This document shows, in pieces, positions 1-6,394 of a stretch of 7,925 bases of DNA. Below the pieces are notes generated by a model. That model did not search any database and was not told the origin of the DNA. It worked only from the letters and a program-made list of their open reading frames with translations. Numbering within the stretch: position 1 is the stretch's first letter; every line of letters begins with the position of its first letter. This DNA is from Candidatus Sulfotelmatobacter sp. (GTDB taxonomy: Bacteria > Acidobacteriota > Terriglobia > Terriglobales > Acidobacteriaceae). Position numbers and translations under genes: made by a program. Location of the stretch: the NCBI GenBank assembly GCA_030037515.1, contig JASHRE010000050.1, forward strand, positions 1-7,925, given 5' to 3'.

Positions 1-1
1 G

Positions 2-634
2 CTGACGGACAAGTCGCCATACCAGCCATTCGAAGGAATGAGCGTCGAGCAGGCCCTAAAACGTGCGTACGAGTCGCGCTCCGATTACCGGTCGGCGATG
101 GCCGATGTACGTGCAGCGGAGTTTTCGCGGAAGGCGGCCGCGGCCGGATATCTGCCGTCGCTTTCATTTGGCGCAGATTACGGCGCAGGGGGCATCAATC
201 CCTCCAGTGCGACCCAGGTGTACGACGTGCGCGGGACGCTGTCGATCCCCATTTTTACTGGAAACAGCGTTCACGCCAACGTTCAACAGGCTGATGCAAA
301 GCTTGAGCAGAGCCGGGAGCGGCTGGAAAGTCTGCGCGCTCAAATCGAGTCTGACGTGCGCACCGCGCTGCTGAACCTGCAGTCGTCGGCCGAGAGCGTT
401 ACTGTGGCACGCAGCAATATTGACCTGGCGGAGCAGACGCTGGTTCAATCCGGCGATCGTTTCAGCGCCGGAGTGACCGACAGCGTGGAAGTGGTACAGT
501 CCCAAGAAGCAGTTGCGAGCGCGCACGAACAATACATTTCGAGTCTTTACAACTTCAACTTGGCGAAAATTTCCCTGGTACGCGCCATGGGCGTTGCCGA
601 GCAGGGCGTCAGGGAATACTTCCGAGGGAAATGA
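2..634 (+). CDS. TolC-family outer-membrane efflux channel, C-terminal part (5' end outside window)
   Basis: This is the outer-membrane channel of a tripartite efflux pump. The frame is open from the first bases, so the gene starts upstream; 210 residues are visible. An in-frame ATG at 38 is internal, because the second outer-membrane-efflux (OEP) repeat starts around it (SVEQALKRAYESRSDYRSA). Family hallmarks follow in order: a first long helix ending in GYLPSLSF, a beta-strand pair ending in LSIPIFTGN (the usual 'PIF-G' strand), a long coiled-coil helix rich in Q, E and A, then RFSAGVTDSVEVVQSQEAV and the closing YNFNLAKISLVRAMG helix. Periplasmic alpha-barrel and beta-barrel roles are inferred from the TolC family. 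Its stop codon overlaps the first possible adaptor start (ATGA at 631-634), which fixes it as part of the efflux operon. The family call is secure; the substrate cannot be read from the sequence. Confidence 0.93.
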   Translation: MTDKSPYQPFEGMSVEQALKRAYESRSDYRSAMADVRAAEFSRKAAAAGYLPSLSFGADYGAGGINPSSATQVYDVRGTLSIPIFTGNSVHANVQQADAKLEQSRERLESLRAQIESDVRTALLNLQSSAESVTVARSNIDLAEQTLVQSGDRFSAGVTDSVEVVQSQEAVASAHEQYISSLYNFNLAKISLVRAMGVAEQGVREYFRGK

Positions 635-639
635 ACATG
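624..639 (+). promoter_or_regulatory. Ribosome binding site deciding the adaptor start
   Basis: GAGGG at 624-628 precedes two in-frame ATGs, at 631 and 637. The gap is 2 nt to the first and 8 nt to the second, so normal Shine-Dalgarno spacing favours 637. The site lies inside the last codons of the channel gene, which suggests coupled translation. Confidence 0.6.
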
Positions 640-1896
640 CCAGACGAGACTCCACTCCCATCTGTAGCTGAGGCAGACGAGGAACTGCCGCGCGCTGGAT
701 TGGCAGCGCCGCAGAACAAGTACACGCCAGACGCACGCCGGAAGCGTCGCAGAAGATTCATCATTCTCGGTGCTGCCGTGTCGATTCTGATAGCGGGCGT
801 GCTACTGTGGCGATATTTAAGCAGTTTCGAATCGACAGACGACGCACAAGTGGATGTCCACCTCTACCCCGTAAGCGCGCGCATCTCAGGTTACGTCGTG
901 AAGGTCAATGTCAACGACAACCAGTGGGTCGAAAAAGGTGACGTGCTGGTCGAAATCGATCCTACGGATTATCAGGTGGCCCTCGCGCAAGCACAATCAA
1001 ATCTAGCCAACGCGGAAGCTACCGCTCGGTCGCTCAATATCACAGTGCCGATCACGTCCGTGAACACATCCAGCCAATTGAGTTTCACCGCCTCCGGTGT
1101 AGAGGATGCCAGCGCCGGAGTTGCCGCTGCCGAGAAACAACTGGCCGCGGCTCATGAACAGTTGGCAGCGGCCGAGGCGAACGATGTAAAGGCACAAGAC
1201 GATCTCCACCGTTACAAGTTGCTCGTCGACAAGCGGGAAGTATCGCAGCAGATCTACGATCAAGCGCTGGCCACGGCCAAATCCAGTACTGCGAACGTGG
1301 CGGCAGCTCGCGCGAACGAGTCCGCGGCCGAGCAGTTCGTCCGACAGGCGCAAAGCCGACTCACACAAGCGGCTGCCAACCATCAATACGCGGAGACTGG
1401 TCCACAGCAAGTATCTTCTACCAAGGCGCGGGTGCAGGCTGCGATCGCCGACGTTCAGCAAAAGCGTGCGCTGCTGCACCAGGCGGAGTTGAATCTGCAA
1501 TACACCAAGATCGTTGCGCCAGTCAGTGGCGAGGTGACCAAGACCGTGGTCGTCGGCCTGAACGTCCAACCCGGCCAACAGATGCTGACTGTTGTGCCGC
1601 TGCGGGAGGTGTGGATCACGGCCAACTTCAAGGAAACCCAAATGAAACGCATGCGAACGGGACAGCCGGTGCGGATTCACGTGGATTCCAGCGGCCGCGA
1701 CTATGAGGGTCACGTGGACAGCATTGCCGGGGCAACGGGCCCGTTGTTCAGCGTGCTGCCCCCGGAAAATGCGACCGGCAACTACGTGAAAATCGTGCAG
1801 CGGATTCCGGTGAAGATCGTGCTCGAAGCGGGCGAAAACCGCGACCTGCAGCTTCGGCCGGGCATGAGCGTGGAACCAAAGGTGTATCTGCGATGA
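637..1896 (+). CDS. emrA: EmrA/HlyD-family periplasmic adaptor (membrane fusion protein)
   Basis: This adaptor links the inner-membrane transporter to the outer-membrane channel. Numbering is from the ATG at 637 (419 residues). A charged cytoplasmic tail (RRKRRRR) leads into one membrane helix at about 41-58. The EmrA-type TDDAQV motif is at 67-72, the first biotinyl-lipoyl half at about 73-110 (SARISGYVVKVNVNDNQWV), a long Ala/Gln/Glu coiled-coil hairpin at about 111-288, the second lipoyl half with IVAPVSGEV at 292-300, and a beta-barrel domain. LPPENATGNYVKIVQRIPV at 374-392 is nearly diagnostic of EmrA. Two starts are possible: ATG 631 overlaps the channel gene's stop, but GAGGG at 624-628 lies only 2 nt from it and 8 nt from ATG 637, so 637 is preferred. 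The 3' end overlaps the transporter gene by ATGA. Confidence 0.94.
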   Translation: MPDETPLPSVAEADEELPRAGLAAPQNKYTPDARRKRRRRFIILGAAVSILIAGVLLWRYLSSFESTDDAQVDVHLYPVSARISGYVVKVNVNDNQWVEKGDVLVEIDPTDYQVALAQAQSNLANAEATARSLNITVPITSVNTSSQLSFTASGVEDASAGVAAAEKQLAAAHEQLAAAEANDVKAQDDLHRYKLLVDKREVSQQIYDQALATAKSSTANVAAARANESAAEQFVRQAQSRLTQAAANHQYAETGPQQVSSTKARVQAAIADVQQKRALLHQAELNLQYTKIVAPVSGEVTKTVVVGLNVQPGQQMLTVVPLREVWITANFKETQMKRMRTGQPVRIHVDSSGRDYEGHVDSIAGATGPLFSVLPPENATGNYVKIVQRIPVKIVLEAGENRDLQLRPGMSVEPKVYLR

Positions 1897-3494
1897 GTGA
1901 TGCTGCCCAGGCTCTCCCCCCGGAACAAGCCCCCTGGGTGCCCAGGTACAATCCGTGGTTGATTGGGGTGGTCGTGGCCATGGCGGCGTTCATGGAAGTC
2001 CTCGACACCAGCATCGCCAATGTGGCTTTGCCCTACATCGCCGGCAGTCTCGGCGTCAGCAACAACGACAGCACATGGGTGCTCACTTCCTATCTGGTTT
2101 CCAACGCCATTGTTCTACCCATCAGTGGCTGGCTTGCCGTCACCTTTGGGCGCAAGCGGTTTTTCATGGCCTGTCTCGCGATCTTCACCGTAAGCTCCAT
2201 TTTATGCGGGCTGACGCCGAGTTTTGGTCTTCTGCTCGTGTTCCGCGCGCTGCAAGGCGCCGGTGGCGGCGGTCTTCAACCGATGGCACAGGCCATCATG
2301 GCCGACACTTTCCCTCCCGAAAAGCGGGGGCTTGCATTTGCCCTGTATGGCATCACCGCCGTGGTGGCGCCAACGATTGGACCGACCCTGGGCGGGTGGA
2401 TTACGTTCAATTATTCCTGGCGCTGGATTTTTCTCATCAATTTCCCCGTTGGCCTAATGACGCTGAGTCTGGTCCTTCGCCTCATCGAGGACCCGCCCTA
2501 CCTGAGCCAACTCAAAGCTGCGGGCGTCAAACTGGACTACATCGGAATTGCGTTCCTGGCATTAGGCGTCGGCGCCCTGCAGGTTGTTCTGGACAAGGGA
2601 CAAGAGGACGACTGGTTCGGTTCGCATTTCATACTTACTCTGGCGATTGTGTCGAGTGTCTGCCTGGTATCGCTGGCGATTTGGGAGTGGTTCAGCAAGA
2701 ACCCGATTATCGAGATTCGGCTCTTCAAGAATTTCAATTACCTGAGTTCGAACCTGATGATGTTCACCTTGGGCATCATGTTGTTCAGCAGCCTGGTAAT
2801 GATGCCCCTGTTTCTCCAAACCCTGCTGGGATATACGGCTGAACTGGCGGGACTGGTCTTGTCTGGAGGAGGGTTCGTCACCCTTCTCTCCATGCCCATC
2901 GTGGGCCAACTCACAAACAGGGTGCAAGCGCGCCACATAATTGCGTTTGGCTGGTTTTGCCTGGCAATCGGGATGTATCTCTCTACCCAGCGCATTGACT
3001 TGACCATCAGTTTTGCTGCGGCTTCGTGGCTGCGCATCGCTCAGGTTGTTGGTATCGGTTTCCTTTTCGTGCCGATTACCCTTGCGGCATACATCGGTAT
3101 GCCGAGAGAGAAGAGCAACGCAGTTGCCGGCATGGTCAATTTCATGCGCAATATCGGCAGCAGCGTGGGGACTTCGATGGTCACAACGCTGATCGACCGC
3201 CGGTCCGAATACCACCAGTCAGTTCTGGTCGGCCACGCGACGCTGGGCAGCCAGAGCTTTCAGAACTTGATCGACGGCTCGGCTCAGCTCTTCATTCGCT
3301 CGGGAATGAGCCCGCCTGACGCGCAGCATCGCGCCTATGCCAGCGTGTATCAAGCCGTGCAGGCGCAGGCTGCCACCCTGGCATATATCGACACGTTCTG
3401 GGTCCTATCCGTGGGCTCCGCGATCATGTTCGTACTGTCGTTTCTTCTCAAAAGGAACGAACCGGGCGGAGGCGGCGAGGTGGCGGTCGGTTAA
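1893..3494 (+). CDS. emrB: EmrB/QacA-family (DHA2) multidrug MFS transporter
   Basis: This is the inner-membrane proton-driven drug antiporter of the operon. Its 533 residues and number of hydrophobic segments fit the 14-helix DHA2 branch of the major facilitator superfamily. Visible motifs are LDTSIANVALPYIAGSLG at 37-54 (motif D1), SGWLAVTFGRKRFF at 78-91 (motif A, between helices 2 and 3), RALQGAGGGGLQPMAQAIM at 118-136 (motif B with its Arg), and GITAVVAPTIGPTLGGWI at 153-170 (antiporter motif C), followed by SWRWIFLINFPVG. The start ATG overlaps the adaptor stop (ATGA at 1893-1896), with AAAGG about 10 nt upstream. Pairing with an EmrA-type adaptor and a TolC-type channel points to export of hydrophobic toxicants straight to the outside. 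The specific substrate is unknown. No regulator gene of the MarR or TetR type is present in the window. Confidence 0.95.
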   Translation: MSDAAQALPPEQAPWVPRYNPWLIGVVVAMAAFMEVLDTSIANVALPYIAGSLGVSNNDSTWVLTSYLVSNAIVLPISGWLAVTFGRKRFFMACLAIFTVSSILCGLTPSFGLLLVFRALQGAGGGGLQPMAQAIMADTFPPEKRGLAFALYGITAVVAPTIGPTLGGWITFNYSWRWIFLINFPVGLMTLSLVLRLIEDPPYLSQLKAAGVKLDYIGIAFLALGVGALQVVLDKGQEDDWFGSHFILTLAIVSSVCLVSLAIWEWFSKNPIIEIRLFKNFNYLSSNLMMFTLGIMLFSSLVMMPLFLQTLLGYTAELAGLVLSGGGFVTLLSMPIVGQLTNRVQARHIIAFGWFCLAIGMYLSTQRIDLTISFAAASWLRIAQVVGIGFLFVPITLAAYIGMPREKSNAVAGMVNFMRNIGSSVGTSMVTTLIDRRSEYHQSVLVGHATLGSQSFQNLIDGSAQLFIRSGMSPPDAQHRAYASVYQAVQAQAATLAYIDTFWVLSVGSAIMFVLSFLLKRNEPGGGGEVAVG

Positions 3495-3538
3495 CGCGCG
3501 GATCGATACCGGTCCGAATCGGCAAGCCCGGCCGTACA

Positions 3539-3610
3539 TTGATACTTTCATGTTCTTACGGTTGCCGCACGGGGATATTTTTTGTGAGTCTTATGCTGGA
3601 GAAAATGATC
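3539..3610 (+). promoter_or_regulatory. Weak candidate promoter region for the stress-protein pair
   Basis: The 169 bp gap between the transporter and the stress protein is long enough for a promoter and more AT-rich than its surroundings. The best box pairs I can find are TTGTGA at 3582-3587 with AATGAT at 3604-3609 (16 bp spacer), and TTCTTA at 3553-3558 with TATTTT at 3576-3581 (17 bp spacer). Both are poor matches to the sigma-70 consensus, so this is only a suggestion. A small inverted repeat, GGAGA/TCTCC, lies at 3598-3613. I see no terminator after the transporter, so read-through from the efflux operon is also possible. Confidence 0.2.
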
Positions 3611-3663
3611 TCCGTGATGGTGGGTAAGAGTTGGGGGAATGGCAACGTAGGGGAAGCGTAGTC

Positions 3664-4545
3664 ATGCAGATCAAACGTATTCTTTGTCCGGTTGATTTTT
3701 CGGATTTCTCTGTGAGCGCGTACGAGTATGCGCTGACTGTTGCCGAATACTACCAAGCTCATCTGGTGGCTCTGCACGCCATCGAGTTGTCGAGATATCC
3801 GTACGCCGATTACGTTGGGGCGACCGGTGATTTCGCGGAGTTATCGAGAGCGCTTTGCGAAGGTGGCAAGGCAAGACTGCGGGAGTTTGTGAAGAAAAAC
3901 TCGCGGCACGGAGTTGAGCCGCAGCTTGTGGTAGGTCAGGGACACGCATCTGATCTGATTTTGTCGTTTGCGCAGAAACATAAGGTCGAACTGATTGTCA
4001 TAGGAACACACGGCCGGCGCGGATTTGACCGTCTGGTGCTAGGCTCGACCACCGATCGTGTGATGCGCAAGGCATGTTCCCCGGTGCTTGTGACATCCAA
4101 TCCGGCGCACAGTGTCATGACCACCGGGCCAGACGGGAAGCATCGTCTGAGCCGAATCTTCTACTGCACCGATTTTTCCATCAATTCGGAACGGGCCCTG
4201 CAATATGCGACGTCTCTGGCGGCCCAGTACGGTGCAGAACTAACCATGTTGCACGTGGTCGAGGGAGCCTCGGATCCGACCGGAGCGGAAGCGATTATTG
4301 CGGCCCGCGCGGAACAACTCGATAAACTCATTTCAGACAGCCAACGCAAGCGTCTCACTGTTAGGATCGAAGTGAGGTGTGGCAAACCTTATGAAGAAAT
4401 CGTGGGCTATGCAAAGGAAGCGCAAGCACACCTCATTGTTATGACCGCTCGTGGTGGCGATGCTCTGGACCGCGCTGTCTTCGGCTCGACTACGTATCGG
4501 GTCATCCAATTAGGGCCGTGCGCCGTCTTGGCGGTCCACGCTTGA
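3664..4545 (+). CDS. Universal stress protein with two tandem UspA domains
   Basis: This is a cytoplasmic nucleotide-binding stress protein of 293 residues, made of two UspA domains at about 1-146 and 161-293, each opening with the same pattern (KRILCPVDFSDFS and SRIFYCTDFSINS). The ATP-binding loop G-x2-G-x9-G-S/T is intact in the first domain (G114, G117, G127, S128). In the second, the first glycine is Thr261, while G264, G274 and S275 remain. The start is ATG 3664: AGGGGA at 3649-3654 lies 9 nt upstream and the domain begins at once. A TTG at 3631 would only add 11 unrelated residues. The downstream kinase-like gene starts 25 bp after the stop, so the two are probably cotranscribed. Tandem UspA proteins typically rise under starvation, hypoxia or other stress; the exact role here is not readable. 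Confidence 0.94.
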   Translation: MQIKRILCPVDFSDFSVSAYEYALTVAEYYQAHLVALHAIELSRYPYADYVGATGDFAELSRALCEGGKARLREFVKKNSRHGVEPQLVVGQGHASDLILSFAQKHKVELIVIGTHGRRGFDRLVLGSTTDRVMRKACSPVLVTSNPAHSVMTTGPDGKHRLSRIFYCTDFSINSERALQYATSLAAQYGAELTMLHVVEGASDPTGAEAIIAARAEQLDKLISDSQRKRLTVRIEVRCGKPYEEIVGYAKEAQAHLIVMTARGGDALDRAVFGSTTYRVIQLGPCAVLAVHA

Positions 4546-4570
4546 TTGAGACGGGCAAGAAAGTGGTTTC

Positions 4571-5200
4571 ATGATCAACATCATCACCATTGAACGCGAA
4601 TACGGATGTGGCGGCGCCGAGATCGCGCAGTTGCTGGCAAAACAACTCGGCTGGAAACTCTGGGACCAGGTTCTGACAGAGGAGATCGCCCGGCTTGCCC
4701 ACTGTCCCAAGGCCGTCGTCGAGGCTCGCGAGGAGCGGCGGGATCCGCTTTACTACCGTCTTTTCAAATCGTTCCTGCGCGGCAGTTACGAGGGCAGCAT
4801 CAATGCAGCCAAACTCAATCTGGTCGATAGCGAGACTATTATGAGAATTACGCAGCGGGTCGTGCAGCATGCCGCAGAAAAGGGAAGGTCCGTCATTGTG
4901 GGTCGAGGATCGCAACAGTTTCTCAAGAATCGGGCGGACACCTTGCGGGTATTTCTCTACGCTATGCGGGAAGAGAAAGTGCGACGCCTGCTGGCGCGGG
5001 GCAAGACACAGCAAGAAGCCGAACAACTTGTCGATACTGTCGACCGCGAGCGCGCCGACTTCATTCAGAGATACTTCCGCGTGGAGTGGCCGGACCGCGC
5101 CATTTATCACACTATGATGAATACGGCGATCGGAGACGAAGGTGTCGTCCAAATGATTTTGAGTGCATTGAAGACTTACGACACTCGGGTCACAGTCTGA
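4571..5200 (+). CDS. Cytidylate-kinase-like P-loop family protein
   Basis: This is a 209-residue protein of the cytidylate-kinase-like family (Pfam Cytidylate_kin2 type), distinct from housekeeping Cmk. The N-terminus ITIEREYGCGGAEIAQLLA at 5-23 is the family's version of the nucleotide-binding loop: it has the 'REYG-GG' signature but not the classical GxxGxGK[ST], so there is no Walker A lysine in the usual place. VIVGRGS at 108-114 matches the second core strand with GRG. The lid and LID-Arg region is REEKVRRLLARG at 133-144, and VDRERADFIQRYFRVEW at 157-173 is followed by YH and NT, as in the family. Phosphate transfer to CMP or another nucleoside monophosphate is a family inference and unproven. 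The ribosome site is weak (AGTGG at 4562-4566). It probably forms a two-gene unit with the preceding universal stress protein. Confidence 0.88.
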   Translation: MINIITIEREYGCGGAEIAQLLAKQLGWKLWDQVLTEEIARLAHCPKAVVEAREERRDPLYYRLFKSFLRGSYEGSINAAKLNLVDSETIMRITQRVVQHAAEKGRSVIVGRGSQQFLKNRADTLRVFLYAMREEKVRRLLARGKTQQEAEQLVDTVDRERADFIQRYFRVEWPDRAIYHTMMNTAIGDEGVVQMILSALKTYDTRVTV

Positions 5201-5341
5201 GCGGATATCGTGGCGATCGACGACCTGGGGATGGTCAAGTGCCGCGCCGGTTCGAGGCCATCCTTGTAGAACTCAAGAATCCCTGGACTATAAGTGCGCC
5301 CACTGGTTTGGGCAAGCGGGCGTGAAGAAGGGCGGTGCGCA

Positions 5342-5358
5342 TGATCGGAGGCCGATCA
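5342..5358. repeat. Perfect 7-bp inverted repeat with 3-nt loop
   Basis: TGATCGG and CCGATCA flank AGG. It is followed directly by the 10-bp palindrome CCCGGCCGGG (5359-5368). There is no T-run after it on either strand, so it is not a standard intrinsic terminator. It could be an RNA hairpin at the 3' end of the stress-protein transcript. Confidence 0.5.
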
Positions 5359-5426
5359 CCCGGCCGGGTTTGCAAGCCGGCGCCAGATTCCGTATCCAGC
5401 AGAACATATCTGCATATTTGTTGGTT

Positions 5427-5459
5427 TTCCCGGGCGATTTCATAAACATGAAACCGGAA
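5427..5459. repeat. Bulged 12-bp stem-loop
   Basis: The inner arms TTTCAT (5438-5443) and ATGAAA (5448-5453) enclose the AAAC loop. The outer arms TTCC-GG (5427-5433, one extra C) and CCGGAA (5454-5459) also pair, with GCGA unpaired on one side. Twelve pairs form in total. Function is unknown. Confidence 0.45.
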
Positions 5460-5664
5460 TCGTAGGGAAGCCGATTCTGCCTGTAGTTCGCGCTGGCCTC
5501 ACCCAATCCACATTAGGCCGCATCCTAGAAGAAACAGGCGATATCAGAGTGTCTGACACGGGATGCTTGTTGTGGCGCGGCGGGGCGGGGCGGACTCGAA
5601 CCGGCATCACCCAACCCCGTCTCCCCGTTTAGGAACGCGAGCGCCGGTGAGCGTCACCTCGCAC

Positions 5665-5690
5665 AAAAGTCCACGGCATGGGCCCGTGGA
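5665..5690 (-). terminator. Rho-independent terminator of the small secreted protein gene
   Basis: Read on the minus strand, TCCACGG (5690-5684) pairs perfectly with CCGTGGA (5676-5670) around a 7-nt loop and is followed by C and TTTT (5668-5665). It starts 39 nt after the stop codon at 5730-5732, the usual position. In the plus direction there is only a loose ATTTTG 8 nt after the stem, so two-way termination is possible but weaker. Confidence 0.75.
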
Positions 5691-5729
5691 GTCGGGAATA
5701 TTTTGTTGACCCAAAACGCCGTTGCACAC

Positions 5730-6122
5730 TCACAGTACGGTCACGGAAATCCGGATGCCCGGGTGCGCCACATTAAACAGATAGTACCCACCACCCACGA
5801 AATCGATATAACAATTGTCCCGGTAAGACCATCCGTGCGGCCAGGCGTCCACAATCTCGAAATTGTAGCCTCCATACGCAAAGTGCGGACGACCTCCCAC
5901 AATCGTCACGTGCTTGATTGCGAAACGATGGTCGCGCCCGAAATGCGCGCGAAAATGCGCATCATCAATGCGTCGACGCTCTTGCACATGCTCGTCGTGC
6001 CGTTCGTCTTGCCTGGCCTCGTCGTGCCGCTCGTCTCTGTGCTCGTCCTGAGCGAGAACACTCATCGCGCCGCCGAGCAGAAATGCTACACAGATGCTGC
6101 TGATGATCACCAATCGTGTCAT
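5730..6122 (-). CDS. Small secreted protein with charged repeat segment, function unknown
   Basis: This is a 130-residue exported protein of unknown function. An N-terminal signal peptide (MTRLVIISSICVAFLLGGAM, then SVLA) should be cut after Ala24 before QDE. Residues 25-50 are a hydrophilic Asp/Glu/His/Arg segment containing a 9-residue unit twice, RHDEARQDE at 32-40 and RHDEHVQER at 41-49. The rest (about 57-130) is a compact domain with HFRAHFGRDHRF, VGGRPHFAYGGYNFEI, AWPHGWSYRDNCYIDFV and a HPGIRISVTVL end, rich in aromatic residues and Gly. I recall similar C-terminal domains in acidobacterial secreted proteins but cannot check. The start is ATG 6122, with GGGAG 7 nt upstream; the GTG at 6128 leaves only 1 nt from the same site. 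It is single-gene and followed by a good terminator. A periplasmic or envelope role is inference. Confidence 0.82.
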   Translation of the reverse strand: MTRLVIISSICVAFLLGGAMSVLAQDEHRDERHDEARQDERHDEHVQERRRIDDAHFRAHFGRDHRFAIKHVTIVGGRPHFAYGGYNFEIVDAWPHGWSYRDNCYIDFVGGGYYLFNVAHPGIRISVTVL

Positions 6123-6261
6123 GGTCACACTCCCGGCAGTTTAGGTAGCTGGGCCGTATCGGTCCATTACTGATTTGTCTTTGGAATGAGGAGCGACCCG
6201 ATCTACACTCGCTCGCTGAGATTCTACGCAGGCTCAACGCTGCGGGCTGTAAAGATTTGTC

Positions 6262-6287
6262 AGTCCGCGGGGACTCTCGAGGCGAGA
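6262..6287. repeat. Two abutting 5-bp inverted repeats
   Basis: AGTCC/GGACT (6262-6266 and 6271-6275) and TCTCG/CGAGA (6275-6279 and 6283-6287) share one base and lie between the pirin 3' end and the secreted protein's upstream region. They have short loops and no T-run. Their function is unknown and they may be chance. Confidence 0.3.
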
Positions 6288-6317
6288 ATGCGGGACCTGA
6301 GTTTCCCACACAGGTTG

Positions 6318-6362
6318 GCGAAGAACCAATACAGATTATTTATTGACGCTTGGTTCCTTCGC
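6318..6362 (-). terminator. Strong bulged hairpin downstream of the pirin gene (terminator-like, no U-run)
   Basis: GCGAAG-AACCAA (6318-6329) pairs with TTGGTT-C-CTTCGC (6350-6362), giving 12 pairs interrupted by one bulged C, with a 20-nt AT-rich loop. It lies about 32 nt past the pirin stop codon on the minus strand. No T-tract follows, so it may instead protect the mRNA 3' end or be a protein-binding dyad. The pairing itself is plain; the role is a guess. Confidence 0.45.
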
Positions 6363-6394
6363 GTGGAAGTTTGCTACTAAGTCACCTTGATCGC

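Larger units (their letters stand above)
5201..5729. other. Gene-free spacer rich in inverted repeats
   Basis: No open frame here looks like a protein. The spacer separates two gene sets that point toward each other. It contains consecutive short inverted repeats (5298-5313, 5342-5358, 5359-5380, 5399-5413, 5427-5459), a dyad GTGTCTGACAC at 5549-5559, a G-run at 5578-5592, a tRNA T-arm-like motif on the minus strand at 5593-5605, GGTGA-GCG-TCACC at 5646-5658, and a minus-strand terminator at 5665-5690. I cannot assign a function to the part before 5660. Confidence 0.6.

Noticed and set aside
1003..1713. Minus-strand open frame of 236 codons opposite the adaptor gene
   Set aside because: It is antisense to a clear EmrA coding sequence, has no recognisable domain, and is low-complexity as expected from a mirrored Ala/Gln-rich coiled coil.
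2562..3215. Minus-strand open frame of 217 codons opposite the transporter gene
   Set aside because: Its His/Gln/Arg-rich composition is typical of an antisense shadow of hydrophobic membrane codons; the plus-strand DHA2 protein fully explains the region.
3631..3663. TTG-initiated 11-codon N-terminal extension of the universal stress protein
   Set aside because: The UspA domain starts directly at ATG 3664, which has AGGGGA at good spacing; the extension does not fit the family.
4502..5152. Minus-strand open frame of 216 codons opposite the kinase-like gene
   Set aside because: No family features are visible, while the plus strand encodes an intact recognisable protein.
5288..5506. Minus-strand open frame of 72 codons in the spacer
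   Set aside because: It has no recognisable domain or ribosome site, and it runs through several inverted repeats.
5570..5670. Complete tRNA gene on the minus strand
   Set aside because: Only the T-arm-like part fits. No 5' acceptor strand pairs with the 3' end, no proper anticodon arm forms around TTCCTAA, and the T-stem has a mismatch.
5703..6173. Plus-strand open frame of 156 codons opposite the small secreted protein
   Set aside because: The minus strand has a signal peptide, a good ribosome site and a terminator; the plus frame has none of these.
6186..6380. Plus-strand open frame of 64 codons between the secreted protein and pirin
   Set aside because: It has no family resemblance or convincing ribosome site, and it runs across two inverted-repeat regions.
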